Position numbers and translations under genes: made by a program. Below the pieces are notes generated by a model. That model made no database searches and had not been told where the DNA came from. It saw nothing but the letters and a program-made list of their open reading frames with translations. A DNA stretch of 64,000 nucleotides, from NCBI RefSeq assembly GCF_004798865.1, contig NW_025335873.1, positions 6,293,945 through 6,357,944 of the forward strand, read 5' to 3'. Positions within the stretch are counted from its first letter, which is position 1. Each line of letters starts with the position of its first letter. Of the stretch, positions 33,631 through 44,070 are shown in pieces. The stretch comes from Varanus komodoensis. Its lineage: Eukaryota; Chordata; Lepidosauria; Squamata; Varanidae.

Positions 33631-34979
33631 ACTGCCCCATGTCTTGGTGATGTGTTTGCATGGAGTAAAGGACTGAGCTGAAATGCCCCCCACCCCCATT
33701 TGTTAGAGGCAACAGGCAGGGGCATTATGAAACTTTGAGGGAGCACAAAAAGGGGTAAAAGCAGGAGGACCCACAGCCCTGGTGCCTTTCTCAACTCCCT
33801 GTGGAGAGTAGTTTCCTCTCTTTCCTAAATTACCTGGTAGAGGAAGTGGGTTGGAGCTGGAGTTAAGGTGATTCTTGTGAGGAGAAAATGGAGAGAGGAC
33901 TTAGCAAGCTGCCCTGGGTTCTGCGCAGCTGGAGAGCAGTGGGGTAGAATGCAAGGGATGATGACAGCCCTCCCAGCATCTTTGAGAAATCTGCTTTACA
34001 GGCAACCAGGAGACAGGCGGAGATCCAGAAGAGCGTTGTCTTCTCCTGTCAAGCCCAGGCCCCTCTGCTTTGCGCACTCACTCAGCACTCGCTCTGACCC
34101 ACTTAGCTGCTTCTCAGTCCCTCAGCCTTGAGGATAAGAGAAAATGTCTATTGATCTGGATTCTATTCCTGTCTCTGCTGAGGTCGCCCAGCCAGCAGGT
34201 TGCCTGAAACGTTCACTGCTGAATCTATACTTTATGCACCCAAATTAGTGTGGTCTGGCTTCCAGATGCTGCATGCCTCTGGGACAAGATCGATTCTTTC
34301 CCCTTGGTCTAGCCGCTACAGCTTTGCAGGGCTCTGAAACCATGGAAAGGTGCTTGCCAAGTTCTGGAAAGAAAGTGTTCCAAACACCACGTCAGGCGAC
34401 CCTTGGAACACACTAAGAATTTGTTTGCAAGAGGTCCATCTGTGGGTAAACTTGTGTCTTGAAATGACCAGAAGAAAGATGCCTTGGGGAGGAGAAAATC
34501 ATTGCACGATGCAGCACTTTATGGCTGTGAGAGTCAGAACCTGCACACATACTGGCTATGGGCCTATGTCGGTGACTGAGGGGTTAATTGATGGGATGAT
34601 TCATATTTGAGGTCCACCACAACCTCCAAAAGGCAGGAGGTGGCTTAGTCAAGTTGCAGGCATCACTCTTTCCACTAGCAAACTCACGTGCCGAGGGCGG
34701 GTGGAATTGTGGCCAAAGAGGAAACCCAAGTACCCCACTGAAGATTAGCCATGGAATATCTAATGGCATTCAGAAACAAATGGCAAACTCAAGGGTGGGG
34801 ATGGAAGTAGTTTGCATACAACTTATGTTAGACTAGGTTTAGGTTGCCATGATTTGCCTCCCAGGACTGGAGCCGGGATTCCCAAGGCCCTGGAAGAACC
34901 ATGATTTTGCTTCTGTTTGTAAGCCTCTTGAGTTTGGGGGCTGGCATGCATCTGCTATGGGGATGGGAGAATCACCCCT
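33631..34979. other. Unassigned DNA
   Basis: No repeat family or exon is recognised. Confidence 0.35.
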
Positions 34980-35024
34980 GGTTGGTTGGTTGGTTGGTTG
35001 GTTGGTTGGTTGGTTGGTTGGTTG
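34980..35024 (+). repeat. (GGTT)n microsatellite
   Basis: About eleven uninterrupted GGTT units. Confidence 0.95.
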
Positions 35025-35094
35025 CATGAATATACTGCCCAATAGCTGCAGCTTTCTGGGAGGTTTGCAACCACCAAAACACTAAAATAGAAAG

Positions 35095-36190
35095 AACTGC
35101 CAAAGTTAAGCCTGGCAGGAGTGGGAAGGTTTAAAATGCGGCAAAGGATTTCAGACAACAGAGCAGAAGAGACTACAATTCCTGGGCAAATAAGGAATTC
35201 AGCCAGTGCTGGGAAGATCATAATGTGGGGAGCCCATTCCATAACTGGGGTGCTGCAGCAGGAAGGACCCGCTTCTCAGTAGCCCCTCAGCTCATTTCCT
35301 TTGGTGTGGGATTCCAGGCGAGGGCCACTGGGGTGACCTCTGTATGTGGAAAGAGATGCGCCTTCAGATATCCTGGTCCTGATTTGTTTAGGGCTTTGCA
35401 TGTCAATAGTGGCACTTGGAATAGGACCCAGAGATGGACTGGAAGCCAGGGCAGGTGATGAAGTGCTGGCTTTTGGTCATCTTGTTGGCCAGGCCCTATT
35501 TGTAGCCCTGTTGCCCTGTTTTGGATGTTTCTAGACTGGCTTCAAAGGCAGCCTTGTATATCATACATGTTCGTCCTGCAGCCGAGCATCCCCCGGAGAT
35601 GGACAGTTGTGGCTGGCATGACTTCATCCCAGTATAGGAGGGGATATAGTTGGTATATTAGCTGAAGTCTAAGAAAGGTGCCTCCTCCTCCTCCTGGGCC
35701 TCGAATGACAAAGCTGGGTCCAGGAGCACATCAAACCATAAAGTTGGTCCTCACCATAAAGCGAGACCCCCTCTAGAACATCTCTTGGCTGGACAGACAG
35801 GCCACCCATTAGAAGTACCTCCATTGTATAGGGGTGGAGGCTCAGAGGACCAGTTCTCTTGCAGCCCATGACTGTGCCCAGGTTCCGCATCAAAGCAGAA
35901 TTGGGTCAAAAGGAGAAATGGAGTCGGATGTCTATTACTGGTGATATTCTACCGTCAAGCTACATCTTGGTGGCACCTCAACCCACATCTCCCCCAGCAG
36001 TTCCATGGGGAAATAGAAGAGCATGGGTGTTAGAACAGGGCCCTATAGAACCCCATAGCAAATCTGCCAACGCCCAGAGTAATCACTTCCTCAGAACCAG
36101 CTTCTGGACTGGGGCCTCAGAGTAGGAGCAGAACCACTGGGGTGCAGTGCCTCCAACAGTTCTAGCTCAGGGCTGGCTGGGTGAAGCTCT
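35095..36190 (+). mobile_element. Unclassified squamate repeat, long copy
   Basis: Landmarks in order: GGGGAGCCCATTCCATAACT, GGGGTGCTGCAGCAGGAAGG, TTTAGGGCTTTGCATGTCAA, GGACTGGAAGCCAGGGCAGG, CTTCAAAGGCAGCCTTGTAT, GCTGGGTCCAGGAGCACATC and AACCCCATAGCAAATCTGCC. The text-like path GGGCTTT.CA.GTCAA ... CTGG.AGCCAG ... AAGGCAGCC is a widespread reptilian repeat. Its class is not known to me, and no intact ORF is evident. Shorter pieces of its start lie at 19.9, 26.4, 28.5 and 58.7 kb. Confidence 0.5.
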
Positions 36191-36985
36191 GACGAGAAGC
36201 ACTTTCCATGAAATCTAGTGCAATTTTGCCACAGGGCCTTCTTGTTCCCTCTAATGCTGCTCTCAGGTGCTCAGGTGCCTAGCAATTCGGAATTGAAACG
36301 GTGCCACCCAAGAATAGAGGAATGGCTTCTGGGAGCTCCAGGGACAGCTTAGGAGCACAGGCAAAGAAAACTGTATAAATGAGAAGGAAATGACATTTTG
36401 AAAAAGCTGCCTGACAAGAGCGCATGTACACAAAGAATATTAATGGTGGCCGACTGGGCGGAACGCTGGCGTGTTGGCTGAAAAAACTGGAGGAGGAGGA
36501 AAATGGAAGGCAAAGGAAGAGGGGGCTTGCGAACTTAGCCCTGTGTACAGGAGACAGCCCTGGGAAGATGCCTTTTCCCTCTGCGGACTGCATGCCGTGT
36601 GTCCCGCAAAAAGCTACACAATGCTCAGATTTTGGTACAGTACCTTTCCAGCAGAGCAAGAGGAGGGAGAAGAGGGGTTTCTTTGCTCCGTTTCCTCTTT
36701 CTGAACTCCCTTGCCCTTCATGGGTCCTGGAGTTATGTAGGCTGGTCCTAAGGCCCCCGGAAGTCCCCAGGACTGCACGGCTGCATGGCTCTCCACATTC
36801 TGTGCATAGCTTTGCTCCCAGTTGTCTTGATCCTTGTAAGTTCTGGCCCCAGTCCTACCACACTGCACAGTGCCTCTCGGTTCCTTTGACCAGGAGGGGG
36901 CAGTGTCTCGGAATCCCACATTAGCAACCTTCCCTTCCAGTGTATCACGACAGAGATGCACCGGCGCATAGGTGGGCACCTCCTT
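36191..36985. other. Unassigned DNA
   Basis: No supported feature. The 166-aa plus-strand frame (36424-36924) overlaps minus frames and has no domain. Confidence 0.35.
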
Positions 36986-37009
36986 TCCAGGCCCGGCTAT
37001 CTACGGCAG

Positions 37010-37500
37010 CCAGAACCCCCGCAAAAACAGTGGAGCCGTCTCTGCCTTTCAAGTCGTTTCATCAAATGTTCTGAAGTTTTATCGGATCCCAGCTGGGTGG
37101 ATGGATTTACTCTGTCTTTGATACAATGTCACTCTAATGAAAAAGAATGTGGCAGCACATTAATTCCAGGGGACGATAAATATCAGTGGTGTCTGCCCAG
37201 TAGGCAGAGAGACTTTTTCATAATGCCGGGGGTGGGGAGGGGGGCAATCTCTGTAGAGGCTGGATTTCCACAGGGGGAGTGTAATACAACTTCATAATAA
37301 TGAGACACCAAACAAAAAATTGCTATGTGGGATTAAAGATCAAGGGGGGGTGTTTTAGTAAACTCCGCCATCGTCTTGTTTGTTGGAAACATTTGGGGTT
37401 AAATGCTACATGAGCTGTGATCGTGGAAAATGAATGTGACTTGCAGTGGTCCACAGTGGGTTTTAAAACTCTTTTCAGTCGTGGTGCATATAAATAATGA
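37010..37500. promoter_or_regulatory. Candidate conserved non-coding block, 37.0-37.5 kb
   Basis: A repeat-free stretch with AAGTCGTTTCATC, TTTTATCGGATCC, ACATTAATTCC, GACGATAAATATC, CTTCATAATAATGAG and AAATAATGAAAAAT words, and isolated CpGs retained in AT-rich context. No coding frame fits. It reads as a CNE candidate. Confidence 0.4.
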
Positions 37501-37802
37501 AAAATATGGATGCTGGTGCGGCTTGGTGGCTGTGAAACCGATAAAGGAGTTGGGAGAACTCTGGTTTGACTCATGCCGCTGCTGTGAAGAGCTCCGAACA
37601 TCCAACTGAGGTGCTGAGCATGAGGGGCAATAGGGCGGGACTCTTTGCAACACCCCTGCAATTTGGTCTCTCTTGTTCAGGCTTAGCAGTCTCATTGCAA
37701 GATCAGGAAAAGAAATGCCACCAGCTGTGTAGCACACACATGCCACAGAACCATATACATGAAAAGTTTTCAGCATTCTTTAGTTGGGGTGGCAAGAGGG
37801 AT

Positions 37803-37915
37803 GTGTAACCCTGCTAGACTTTAACTCCCATTATCTCCAGCCAGCATGGGCAATGGCCAGGGATGATGGGAGCTGTGGCCCACCAGCATCTGGAGGCCTA
37901 AATAAGGGCAGGTGT
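37803..37915. mobile_element. MITE-like element, diverged
   Basis: GACTTTAACTCCCATTATCTC, AGCCAGCATGGGCAATGGCC, AGGGATGATGGGAGCTGTGG and CAGCATCTGGAGGCC: the palindromic body of the family at 12808-12933, here with a better interior and eroded ends. Confidence 0.6.
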
Positions 37916-37919
37916 GGAA

Positions 37920-38555
37920 ATCTCGTGGATCCCTCAAGCCTTTTCTGTTGGCATTTTCCAGCTCTCTGGAAGTAAAAACACTGCATCATAAATTGATGAA
38001 CAACAAGCATTCAGTTGAAGACAAAGAAGAGCCAATTCAGTGAGTGAATTCAAAAACCACTGAAAATCTGTCAATGGACACCAAGGGAGTGATAAAACCT
38101 AAACCATATATTAGCCAAAAAAGAATTGTTTGTATGGTAAACTCCTGCAGCTAGTCTACTAAACCATTTGAATGTACCATTAAGGAAGACAGCAGGCATC
38201 AAGGGGGAGGGCGGGGAGTTGTTCTTCAATGTTGTGTTGTAAACTTTTTGCGATGCTTTTATATGTTTTGATATGGGGTATCTTTAACGTGTTGTTTGGA
38301 ACCACCGAGAATGCTTTGGCTGTTGGGAGGGAGGGAGAGAGTGCCAAAATCTGTTTGCAAGAAATGGTTAGCTGCTTGTCCCTCACTAACTTTGGCTTAG
38401 AATGTCTGGAGAGTTTTCAAAGGAGTTTTATCCGAGACTGCAAGAAAAATGCGGAGCACTTTCCGAGCTGAGCTGGGAGCCTTTGACCGTCTCTTCTTGC
38501 TACTTGCCTTGTAGGAATCTCATGCAATGAGATGATGTTGAGGCGATTGTCACGG
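37920..38555. other. Unassigned DNA
   Basis: AT-rich and without a recognised element; it leads into the 38.6-39.1 kb candidate block. Confidence 0.3.
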
Positions 38556-38619
38556 GAGTCTCCTATGTGTTCTCAGTGTAACCATTTTTTCATAAGTCTT
38601 TATTTTGCTAGAGCCAGCA

Positions 38620-39125
38620 CAAACGGGCTGGCATGTCCCACCAGCCCCGAGTCCAAGATCTCGTTCCGTAATGTCATTAACTCACATGGTAGCAATAATG
38701 GTGGTACACACAGGACCATTTGGAAATGTTCCCATTGATCGGAAATGAATAATTACCCCCTTTCCCAGTCTCCAAGGCTGTCTTGGTGAGCATAAGATCA
38801 GAAGCACTAAGTGGGATTAATAACTACTTTTCATTACTTTTAATGCAAACTATTGATTTTAAAGTGTTGTAGGGGAATGACAGTTTATTACAATAAGACA
38901 ATAAAACAGACTATATGAAATAATTGAGAGTAATCCTTTGCCTTTTCCTTCGCGACATCGGGACATTATGTTCGGCGCACTACGAGACATTTATGGCAAA
39001 GTCTATCCAGACGATGGCAGCTTAAGCACTCTATAAAACAGCACTTTGGAGCCAAAGTGTTATAAATAATAGGCCATAAAGCTGGTAAATGGGACTTTAA
39101 TTTGATTCCATTATGTCATGGAATG
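38620..39125. promoter_or_regulatory. Strongest candidate conserved non-coding element
   Basis: About 500 bp of repeat-free, AT-rich sequence dense in homeodomain-type words: GGGATTAATAAC, TTTTCATTACTTTTAATGC, ACTATTGATTTT, TTTATTACAATAAG, CAATAAAAC and ATAATTGAG. A posterior-HOX/CDX-like TTTATGG (38990-38996) is mirrored by CCATAAA (39074-39080). In the middle, 38951-38986 holds six CpGs in 36 bp, unusual in methylated AT-rich DNA unless under constraint. There is no ORF. A developmental enhancer is my inference. Confidence 0.5.
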
Positions 39126-39129
39126 ACAG

Positions 39130-39525
39130 AGAAGGGAGGGGCAGAATGGCGGCGGCAGTGCTGGTGATGTGGAACATGAAATCACGCTCAGTTTGCACAC
39201 TCATTCCAGTGCCCGGGGCATGGCATGAGACTAGAGCCAGGCGATGCTTGCATATTTTAACTTGCTCATCCTGGGTACCGCTTTTCTGCAAGTCCCAGTG
39301 CCCACCCTTTCTGGGCAGGCAGGAAGGACCATAGGTCTGTGGCAAAACACAAGTAGAAGGTCTCAGAAGGGGTTTCTGGGCAGCTCCACTCAAATGGTGC
39401 AGCAGCTGGAAAGGGACCTTTCTTTGCCCAAGGTCTTCGAGTTACTGCTGCTATAGTCAGGGCCAAAAATATTGGGTTCGTTGAACAAAGCCAGGCCTGG
39501 ACTAGGGAGCTCCCTGACGATCTGC
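39130..39525. other. Unassigned DNA
   Basis: No supported feature. Confidence 0.3.
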
Positions 39526-39529
39526 AGAT

Positions 39530-39744
39530 GAGATGCCTATGTTTGCTTCAATGCTGCGTTCGGACAGCACACGACCCTTCCTCCTACATTCAAGGCTAGT
39601 GCCTGGATGGTGTATCAGTTGCTTTTGAGCAATGGATGGCTGATGTGGGTTATCATGTGTCAGAACCCAGCCGCGAGAGGAAGCCATGACCACCAGCCCA
39701 CTTTTCAATAAGAATCCACACTCAGCCCATATTTAGTGCTTGAG
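39530..39744 (+). mobile_element. hAT-like DNA element, copy 4, left part
   Basis: TTCGGACAGCACACGACC, TGTGTCAGAACCCAGC and GAAGCCATGACCACC match the family grammar of the 11.8-kb copy. The element appears to resume after the SINE at 40107 with GGGTTACCTTGTTGACTGAACCCAG, so it was split by the Sauria SINE insertion. Confidence 0.4.
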
Positions 39745-39755
39745 TATGTGTTACC
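39745..39755 (+). repeat. Target-site duplication, left
   Basis: TATGTGTTACC, matching TATGGGTTACC at 40106-40116 with one mismatch. Confidence 0.7.
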
Positions 39756-40105
39756 CGGGGACTGCAGGTGGCGCAGTGGTTTAAACCACTGTGCTGCTGG
39801 GCTGGTTGATCGAAAGGTCGCCGGTTCGAATCTGCACAATGGGGTGGGTTCCCGTTGCGCAGTCCCAGCTCCTGCCAACCTTGCAGTTCGAAAGCATGCA
39901 AATGCAAGTAGATGAAAAGGTACCACTTTGGTGGGCAGGTAACAGCGTTTGTGCACTTCGGTGTTTAGTCATGCCGGCCATGTGACCATGGAGACTGTCT
40001 GCGGACAAGCGCTGGCTCCCTCGGTTAGGAAATGGATATGAGCACCGCCCCCTAGACTCAGGCATGACTGGACTTAATGTCAAGGGGAAACCTTTACCTT
40101 TACCT
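39756..40105 (+). mobile_element. Sauria-type SINE with Bov-B tail, full length
   Basis: The tRNA-related head (GGCGCAGTGGTTTAAACCAC, then a B box in CGCCGGTTCGAATCTGC) is followed by the central AGTTCGAAAGCATGCAAATG and GTAGATGAAAAGGTACC segment. The Bov-B-derived 3' region (GTCATGCCGGCCATGTGACC, AATGGATATGAGCACCGCCC, TGACTGGACTTAATGTCAAG, GGGAAACC) ends in TTTACCTTTACCTT. The Pol III A and B boxes are readable. Mobilisation of this family depends on Bov-B LINE machinery through the shared tail. It is flanked by an 11-bp target duplication and is the clearest squamate marker in the window. Confidence 0.93.
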
Positions 40106-40116
40106 TATGGGTTACC
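40106..40116 (+). repeat. Target-site duplication, right
   Basis: TATGGGTTACC, partner of 39745-39755. Confidence 0.7.
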
Positions 40117-40324
40117 TTGTTGACTGAACCCAGTTGAGAGCAGGTCCCACGTCCCTCTCTTATCATGCATGGTGACAAGATGCTTCTGTCCCATTTGGAC
40201 TCTGGCATCTGCTATCCAGACTTGCAGGTCAGAAACACCCTCATGGAACAAACGGCTCTGAGGTCAGCTTAGTGAGCAGCCTCGGCAGCAAGAGAAGGGC
40301 CAGAGAAAGGCCTTTTGACATCCT

Positions 40325-40440
40325 CATTCTGGAACCCTACAGATGGGCAGCAGTTCCCATCAGCACCAGCCAGCTTGGCCAATAATCAGAAAAGCAAGGG
40401 CACGAGTGCAAAACTCCAGGAGGGTAAATTTGGGGAACAT
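40325..40440. mobile_element. MITE-like element, diverged
   Basis: GCAGCAGTTCCCATCAGCACCAG followed by CCAGCTTGGCCAATAATCAG and CTCCAGGAGG matches the body of the 12.8-kb palindromic family with heavy decay. Confidence 0.35.
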
Positions 40441-40539
40441 TCCTCTGGAACCTCCATCAGGCTCCTCTGCTGAGAGTTTGTGCTGAAGATCTTGGGTGGC
40501 ACAGGTCCTAGTCCCGGAAGAGCTGTCGAACCCAGGGCA

Positions 40540-40710
40540 ACTCACTCCAAGAGAAATGGTCCCAATGAGCCAACTATGAGATGGACTGACTCCACTACGG
40601 AAGGCACGGCTTGAATCTAGAAATCGGGGCAGGGCAGTCCCAGGATCATTTGGAGAGCCTTCATGCATAGGGCTGCCATAATTTGGAGGTAACTTAATAG
40701 CGCATAAAAA
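40540..40710 (+). mobile_element. L2-like LINE 3' end fragment
   Basis: GGACTGACTCCACTACGGAA, GGCACGGCTTGAATCTAGAA and the end GCATAGGGCTGCCATAATTTG, GAGGTAACTTAATAGCGCATAA recall the L2/RTE-type ending CATAGGGTCGCCATAAGTCGG plus GACTTGACGGCACATAAC. A second member is at 44948-45090. Confidence 0.5.
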
Positions 40711-41140
40711 CAATACCCCTAAGGCAGGATAATAGGGGCTTTTAAATTGACCCAGGTCACCTGGCTACTGCTCTCGCCACCATGCTAAGAATGTCTTATA
40801 TTTCTATTTAAATTGTAATTGTGATTTTGACATTTGCCTCTAGACATATAAATTAGAATGTGTATATTTCTTGCAAATCTGTGCTCTGCTTGGCCTCTTT
40901 TTGGGTAATGCATTTCCTCTTCGGCCAATGAGTAAATGGACACTTTGTGCAGATAGCATCTGACCCATGTAACACACAGGATTCGGGAAAGGGGACAACG
41001 GAGTTTGTGGTGGCAAGTTTAGAAATAAGATTCTGGGGGTGAGTTTGAGCTGCTGCCTCCTTTCCTCGTATCTGCCTCTCTGAGAATGTTTTGCTGCTAT
41101 TTTGGTGAGAAGGAGGAGGGTGACATCTCAAGAGCTGCTC
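40711..41140. other. Unassigned DNA
   Basis: No supported feature. Confidence 0.3.
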
Positions 41141-41142
41141 TC

Positions 41143-41172
41143 CTCCTCCTCCTCTTATTATTATTATTACTA
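41143..41172 (+). repeat. (CTC)n / (TTA)n simple repeat
   Basis: Short adjoining CTC and TTA trinucleotide runs. Confidence 0.9.
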
Positions 41173-41820
41173 TGATAGTTATACTGGATTTTTAATGAAG
41201 TCATTAGCCACGCTGCAGGGTTTTTGAATGGAGGAGAGGGATATACAGACTTGAAAAGGGAATGCGTAAGGTGAAATCACTGGGCCTCAAGAAACATTCC
41301 AAGCAACACCAAAGTCAAAGACGGATCCCCATTAAGGGATACCGAAAACCCGTCGCAGCAGTAAGCAGAATTGACACCCCTGGGACATTCGATCAGGAAA
41401 CAGCCATGCAGGGCATGTCGGGGCTCTTAGTCAGTGCGTGGAAGAGGCATGATTTGAACGAAGAACTTCATGGCTGGAATCCTACGGATGTCTCCTTGCG
41501 AGTAGGCTGCCCCGCATGAATGGCATGTTTTCCCAGGTAGGGATGTCCAGGCTTGTCGGCCCTTCACCGGCTGTCTCTCATGTGCTCAGTGCAGCTGTGG
41601 TCCAGTGGCTCCCACATCCCCTGCAGCTGAAAATGCCAACAGGTGACATTTACCATCAGCCTCCATTTGGGTATGTGCGTGAAAGAAACATGAGAGGCAA
41701 ACATGGCTTTTCCGCAGGGAGTTGGCACGAAGTCAGAGGCTCTTTCCCAGATTATGTAAAGATTCCCCTTCCACTCCAGCTCCCACCTGCTTTTGTTTCA
41801 TGTTGTTTGTGGATTGGGAA
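41173..41820. other. Unassigned DNA
   Basis: No supported feature. The 124-aa plus frame (41516-41890) ends in a simple-repeat-encoded Pro/His run. Confidence 0.35.
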
Positions 41821-41857
41821 CCCTCCTCCTCCTCCTCCTCATCATCATCATCACCAC
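41821..41857 (+). repeat. (CTC)n / (ATC)n simple repeat
   Basis: About six CTC units followed by about five ATC units. Confidence 0.9.
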
Positions 41858-41974
41858 ATACTATTGGAAGCATTCACAGCCCTTTGGTAAGGATGGATCC
41901 TTGACATGCAACGGATTTATTTTAGCAAAGGCAGCTCTAGAGCTGACCTGGCTCTAAACTGATCATCAGATGAA

Positions 41975-42130
41975 ATGACATGGAAATTTTGTCTGGCTCC
42001 ATGATTACTCATTTGCATATGGACCATCATCACTCGATGTTCATTCATCAGTCAAATATGAATTCCTTTGTTACTCAGACTTGGGCTTAATAGCCCCAAA
42101 CAACCAAATGTGCATATTTAGACATAGTTC
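41975..42130. promoter_or_regulatory. Possible regulatory block with POU octamer
   Basis: ATTTGCAT octamer (42011-42018) preceded by GATTACTC and followed by GTTCATTCATCAGTCAAATATG and GGGCTTAATAGC. Short and unconfirmed. Confidence 0.25.
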
Positions 42131-42670
42131 TCTCCAAGGGTGCCCTTGAATTGTTCTGACCAGGCAAAATTCTGAGTTAACAAATCCAATATGTCCTTTC
42201 CTTGGGCTGGTTCATACATGTGTATTTGCTCCTCCATGTCAAATCATCAAGGTTGGTGACTTGCCACTCATGCAAAACTGCACCTGTCCTTTGCTAGAAC
42301 TCAGCTTCTCTTCAGCTTAAGGAAGGGCTGGTCCACCTGTGTGGACCTACCTGTGCTTGGAGATCTTCCTGAAGACCTACAGTGGATATCCCCCCACTGT
42401 TGAGCACAGTATGTGCTTATTTCAGGTATGGCTGCCGTGCTAGTGGCACCAAGGCTTTGCAGCTTCTGCTCTGTTCCCTTTGCTGACCTTCTGTTCTTCT
42501 ATTCTTCAATGCTTCTGTTCTTCAACTCTCCTATTCTTGCTTGGATTGGAGATGCAGAGGCAATAACTGCCAGGACAAGCAGCCGTAGGGCCTGGGAGAC
42601 TCCAGGGATCAGCAATGAGCCAACTTCAGAGAGGTGGGCTTGGACAGGGACTGGGTTATGCTGATCCTTG
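42131..42670. other. Unassigned DNA
   Basis: No supported feature before the CR1 copy. Confidence 0.3.
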
Positions 42671-42676
42671 ATGGTG

Positions 42677-43402
42677 TCATAGGTACAGGTTAGGTGACAA
42701 GGGGCTGGAGAGCGGCACTTGTGAAAGGGACCTCGGGGTGCTGGTTGACTGCAGGCTGAACATGAGCCAGCCGTGTGATGTGGTGGCCAAGAGGGCGAAC
42801 GCCACCCTTGGTTGCATAGCCAGAAGTGTGGCTTCTAGATTGAGAGAGGTATTGCTGCCACTCTAGATGACTCTGGTGCGCCCGCAACTGGAGTATTGTG
42901 CTCAGTTTTGGGCCCCTCATTATAGAAAGGATATAGCCAGGTTGGAGTCAGTGCAGCGAAGGGCCACAAGATTGGTGGCCGGTTTGCAGGGGATGGGGTA
43001 TGAGGCGAGACTGAGGGAACTGGGTCTCTTCAGCCTGGAGAAGAGGAGACTCAGAGGGGATCTGTTGGTGACATACAGCTATGTGAGGGGGTGTCACACG
43101 GAGGTGGGCAGAGACCTGTTCTCCCTTGGAGAGGAGGGAAGGACACGCTCCAACGGAGCAAAGCTCAGGGAACCAAGGTTCCATTTAGATGCCAGGAAGC
43201 ACTTCCTGACAGTTAGGACCCCGAGAGTGTGGAATGGGCTTCCACGAGAGATCGTTGAGGCCCCATCGATGAGGGTGTTCAAGGATAGGGTGGAGGTCCA
43301 CATGGTGGGCATGTCGTGAGCGGAGCTGGCTGGAGCCGGGGGTCAGACTAGATGGCCCGGGAGGCTCCTTCTGACTTGCTCTGTTTCTATGTTTTTATGT
43401 TT
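42677..43402 (+). mobile_element. CR1 LINE, longest readable copy (7)
   Basis: It encodes the C-terminal part of CR1 ORF2: ERDLGVLVD, then LRPQLEYC-type [69 protein letters not shown] and RVWNGLPREIVEAPSMRVFK, ending MVGMS and TGA at 43317-43319. After one in-frame TAG at 42864-42866 the remaining 150 codons are open, so this copy is fairly young. The 3' UTR is only about 80 bp and ends CTGTTTCTATGTTTTTATGT. It is 5'-truncated and cannot move on its own. Confidence 0.93.
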
Positions 43403-43980
43403 CAATTTTGGTGGATCAGTCAGATCTGCCATCTAACCGCAAAGTTCTTGCTAGACAAGAGCTTTGGATAGTTGACTGTCTCTTAGCTGCCATTTCTCCG
43501 TCTATAACTGAACAACCAGGAGGTCATGACAAGGTTAAATAAAAGACTGCAAAGGAAGTAAAGGTCGAGGTAAGTGATTAAGGAGCCATCTGTGCTACTT
43601 TTACTTTGAATGAATCCCACTAGGAGCATTTCAACAAGCTAAGAAACTGGGACATCACCAGATCTTGTATTTCCTTGCCCAGAGGTATGACTTGGGGTGA
43701 CTTGTAATACTCAGCCCTATTATGAGGTAAGCATTATGGCTGCAGAAGTTCTTCTCGACCCTCAGAAGGACATATGGAGATCTTGGAATAAGGCCCAGGA
43801 AGAGGGAAAGCAGGTGTGGCTGCAGAGTGATTCCACTTCAGGAATAATTACATGGATGAGACAGAAGGAGGATGGTTGCCCAAGGAGCAATGAAGAGCTG
43901 AGAATGGTCTTGCTGTCTGGCAAAGGTTGACTGGGGTCTCTGGCAGGTGTCTCTCCCAGCCATGCCTCTACAGTGATCTT
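43403..43980. other. Unassigned DNA
   Basis: No supported feature. A GAG-GTAAGTG donor-like site near 43568 has an upstream stop within nine codons in the only open register, so no exon is called. Confidence 0.35.
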
Positions 43981-43984
43981 TAAA

Positions 43985-44070
43985 CCTAGAACAGCAGCAA
44001 GCAACTTGGACGTCTCCAGATGTTCTGCCCTGAAGCTCCAACAATCCCTAGCATTAGCTCTGCTGTCCAG
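43985..44070. mobile_element. MITE-like fragment
   Basis: CAACTTGGACGTCTCCAGATG followed by GAAGCTCCAACAATCCCTAG matches one half of the 12.8-kb palindromic family. Confidence 0.35.

Noticed and set aside
33117-33794. Repetitive minus-strand frames with IFTNKWGITNTYP-type repeats
   Set aside because: They are translations of the 41-bp minisatellite in its different registers; the unit simply lacks stops. No start or flanking coding sequence.
42867-43319. 150-codon open frame as a host gene
   Set aside because: It is the C-terminal end of CR1 ORF2 (LEYCAQFWAPHY, LRELGLFSL), not a host protein.
43500-43575. Plus-strand exon ending at GAG-GTAAGTG
   Set aside because: The only open register hits a stop nine codons upstream of the donor, with no acceptor between.
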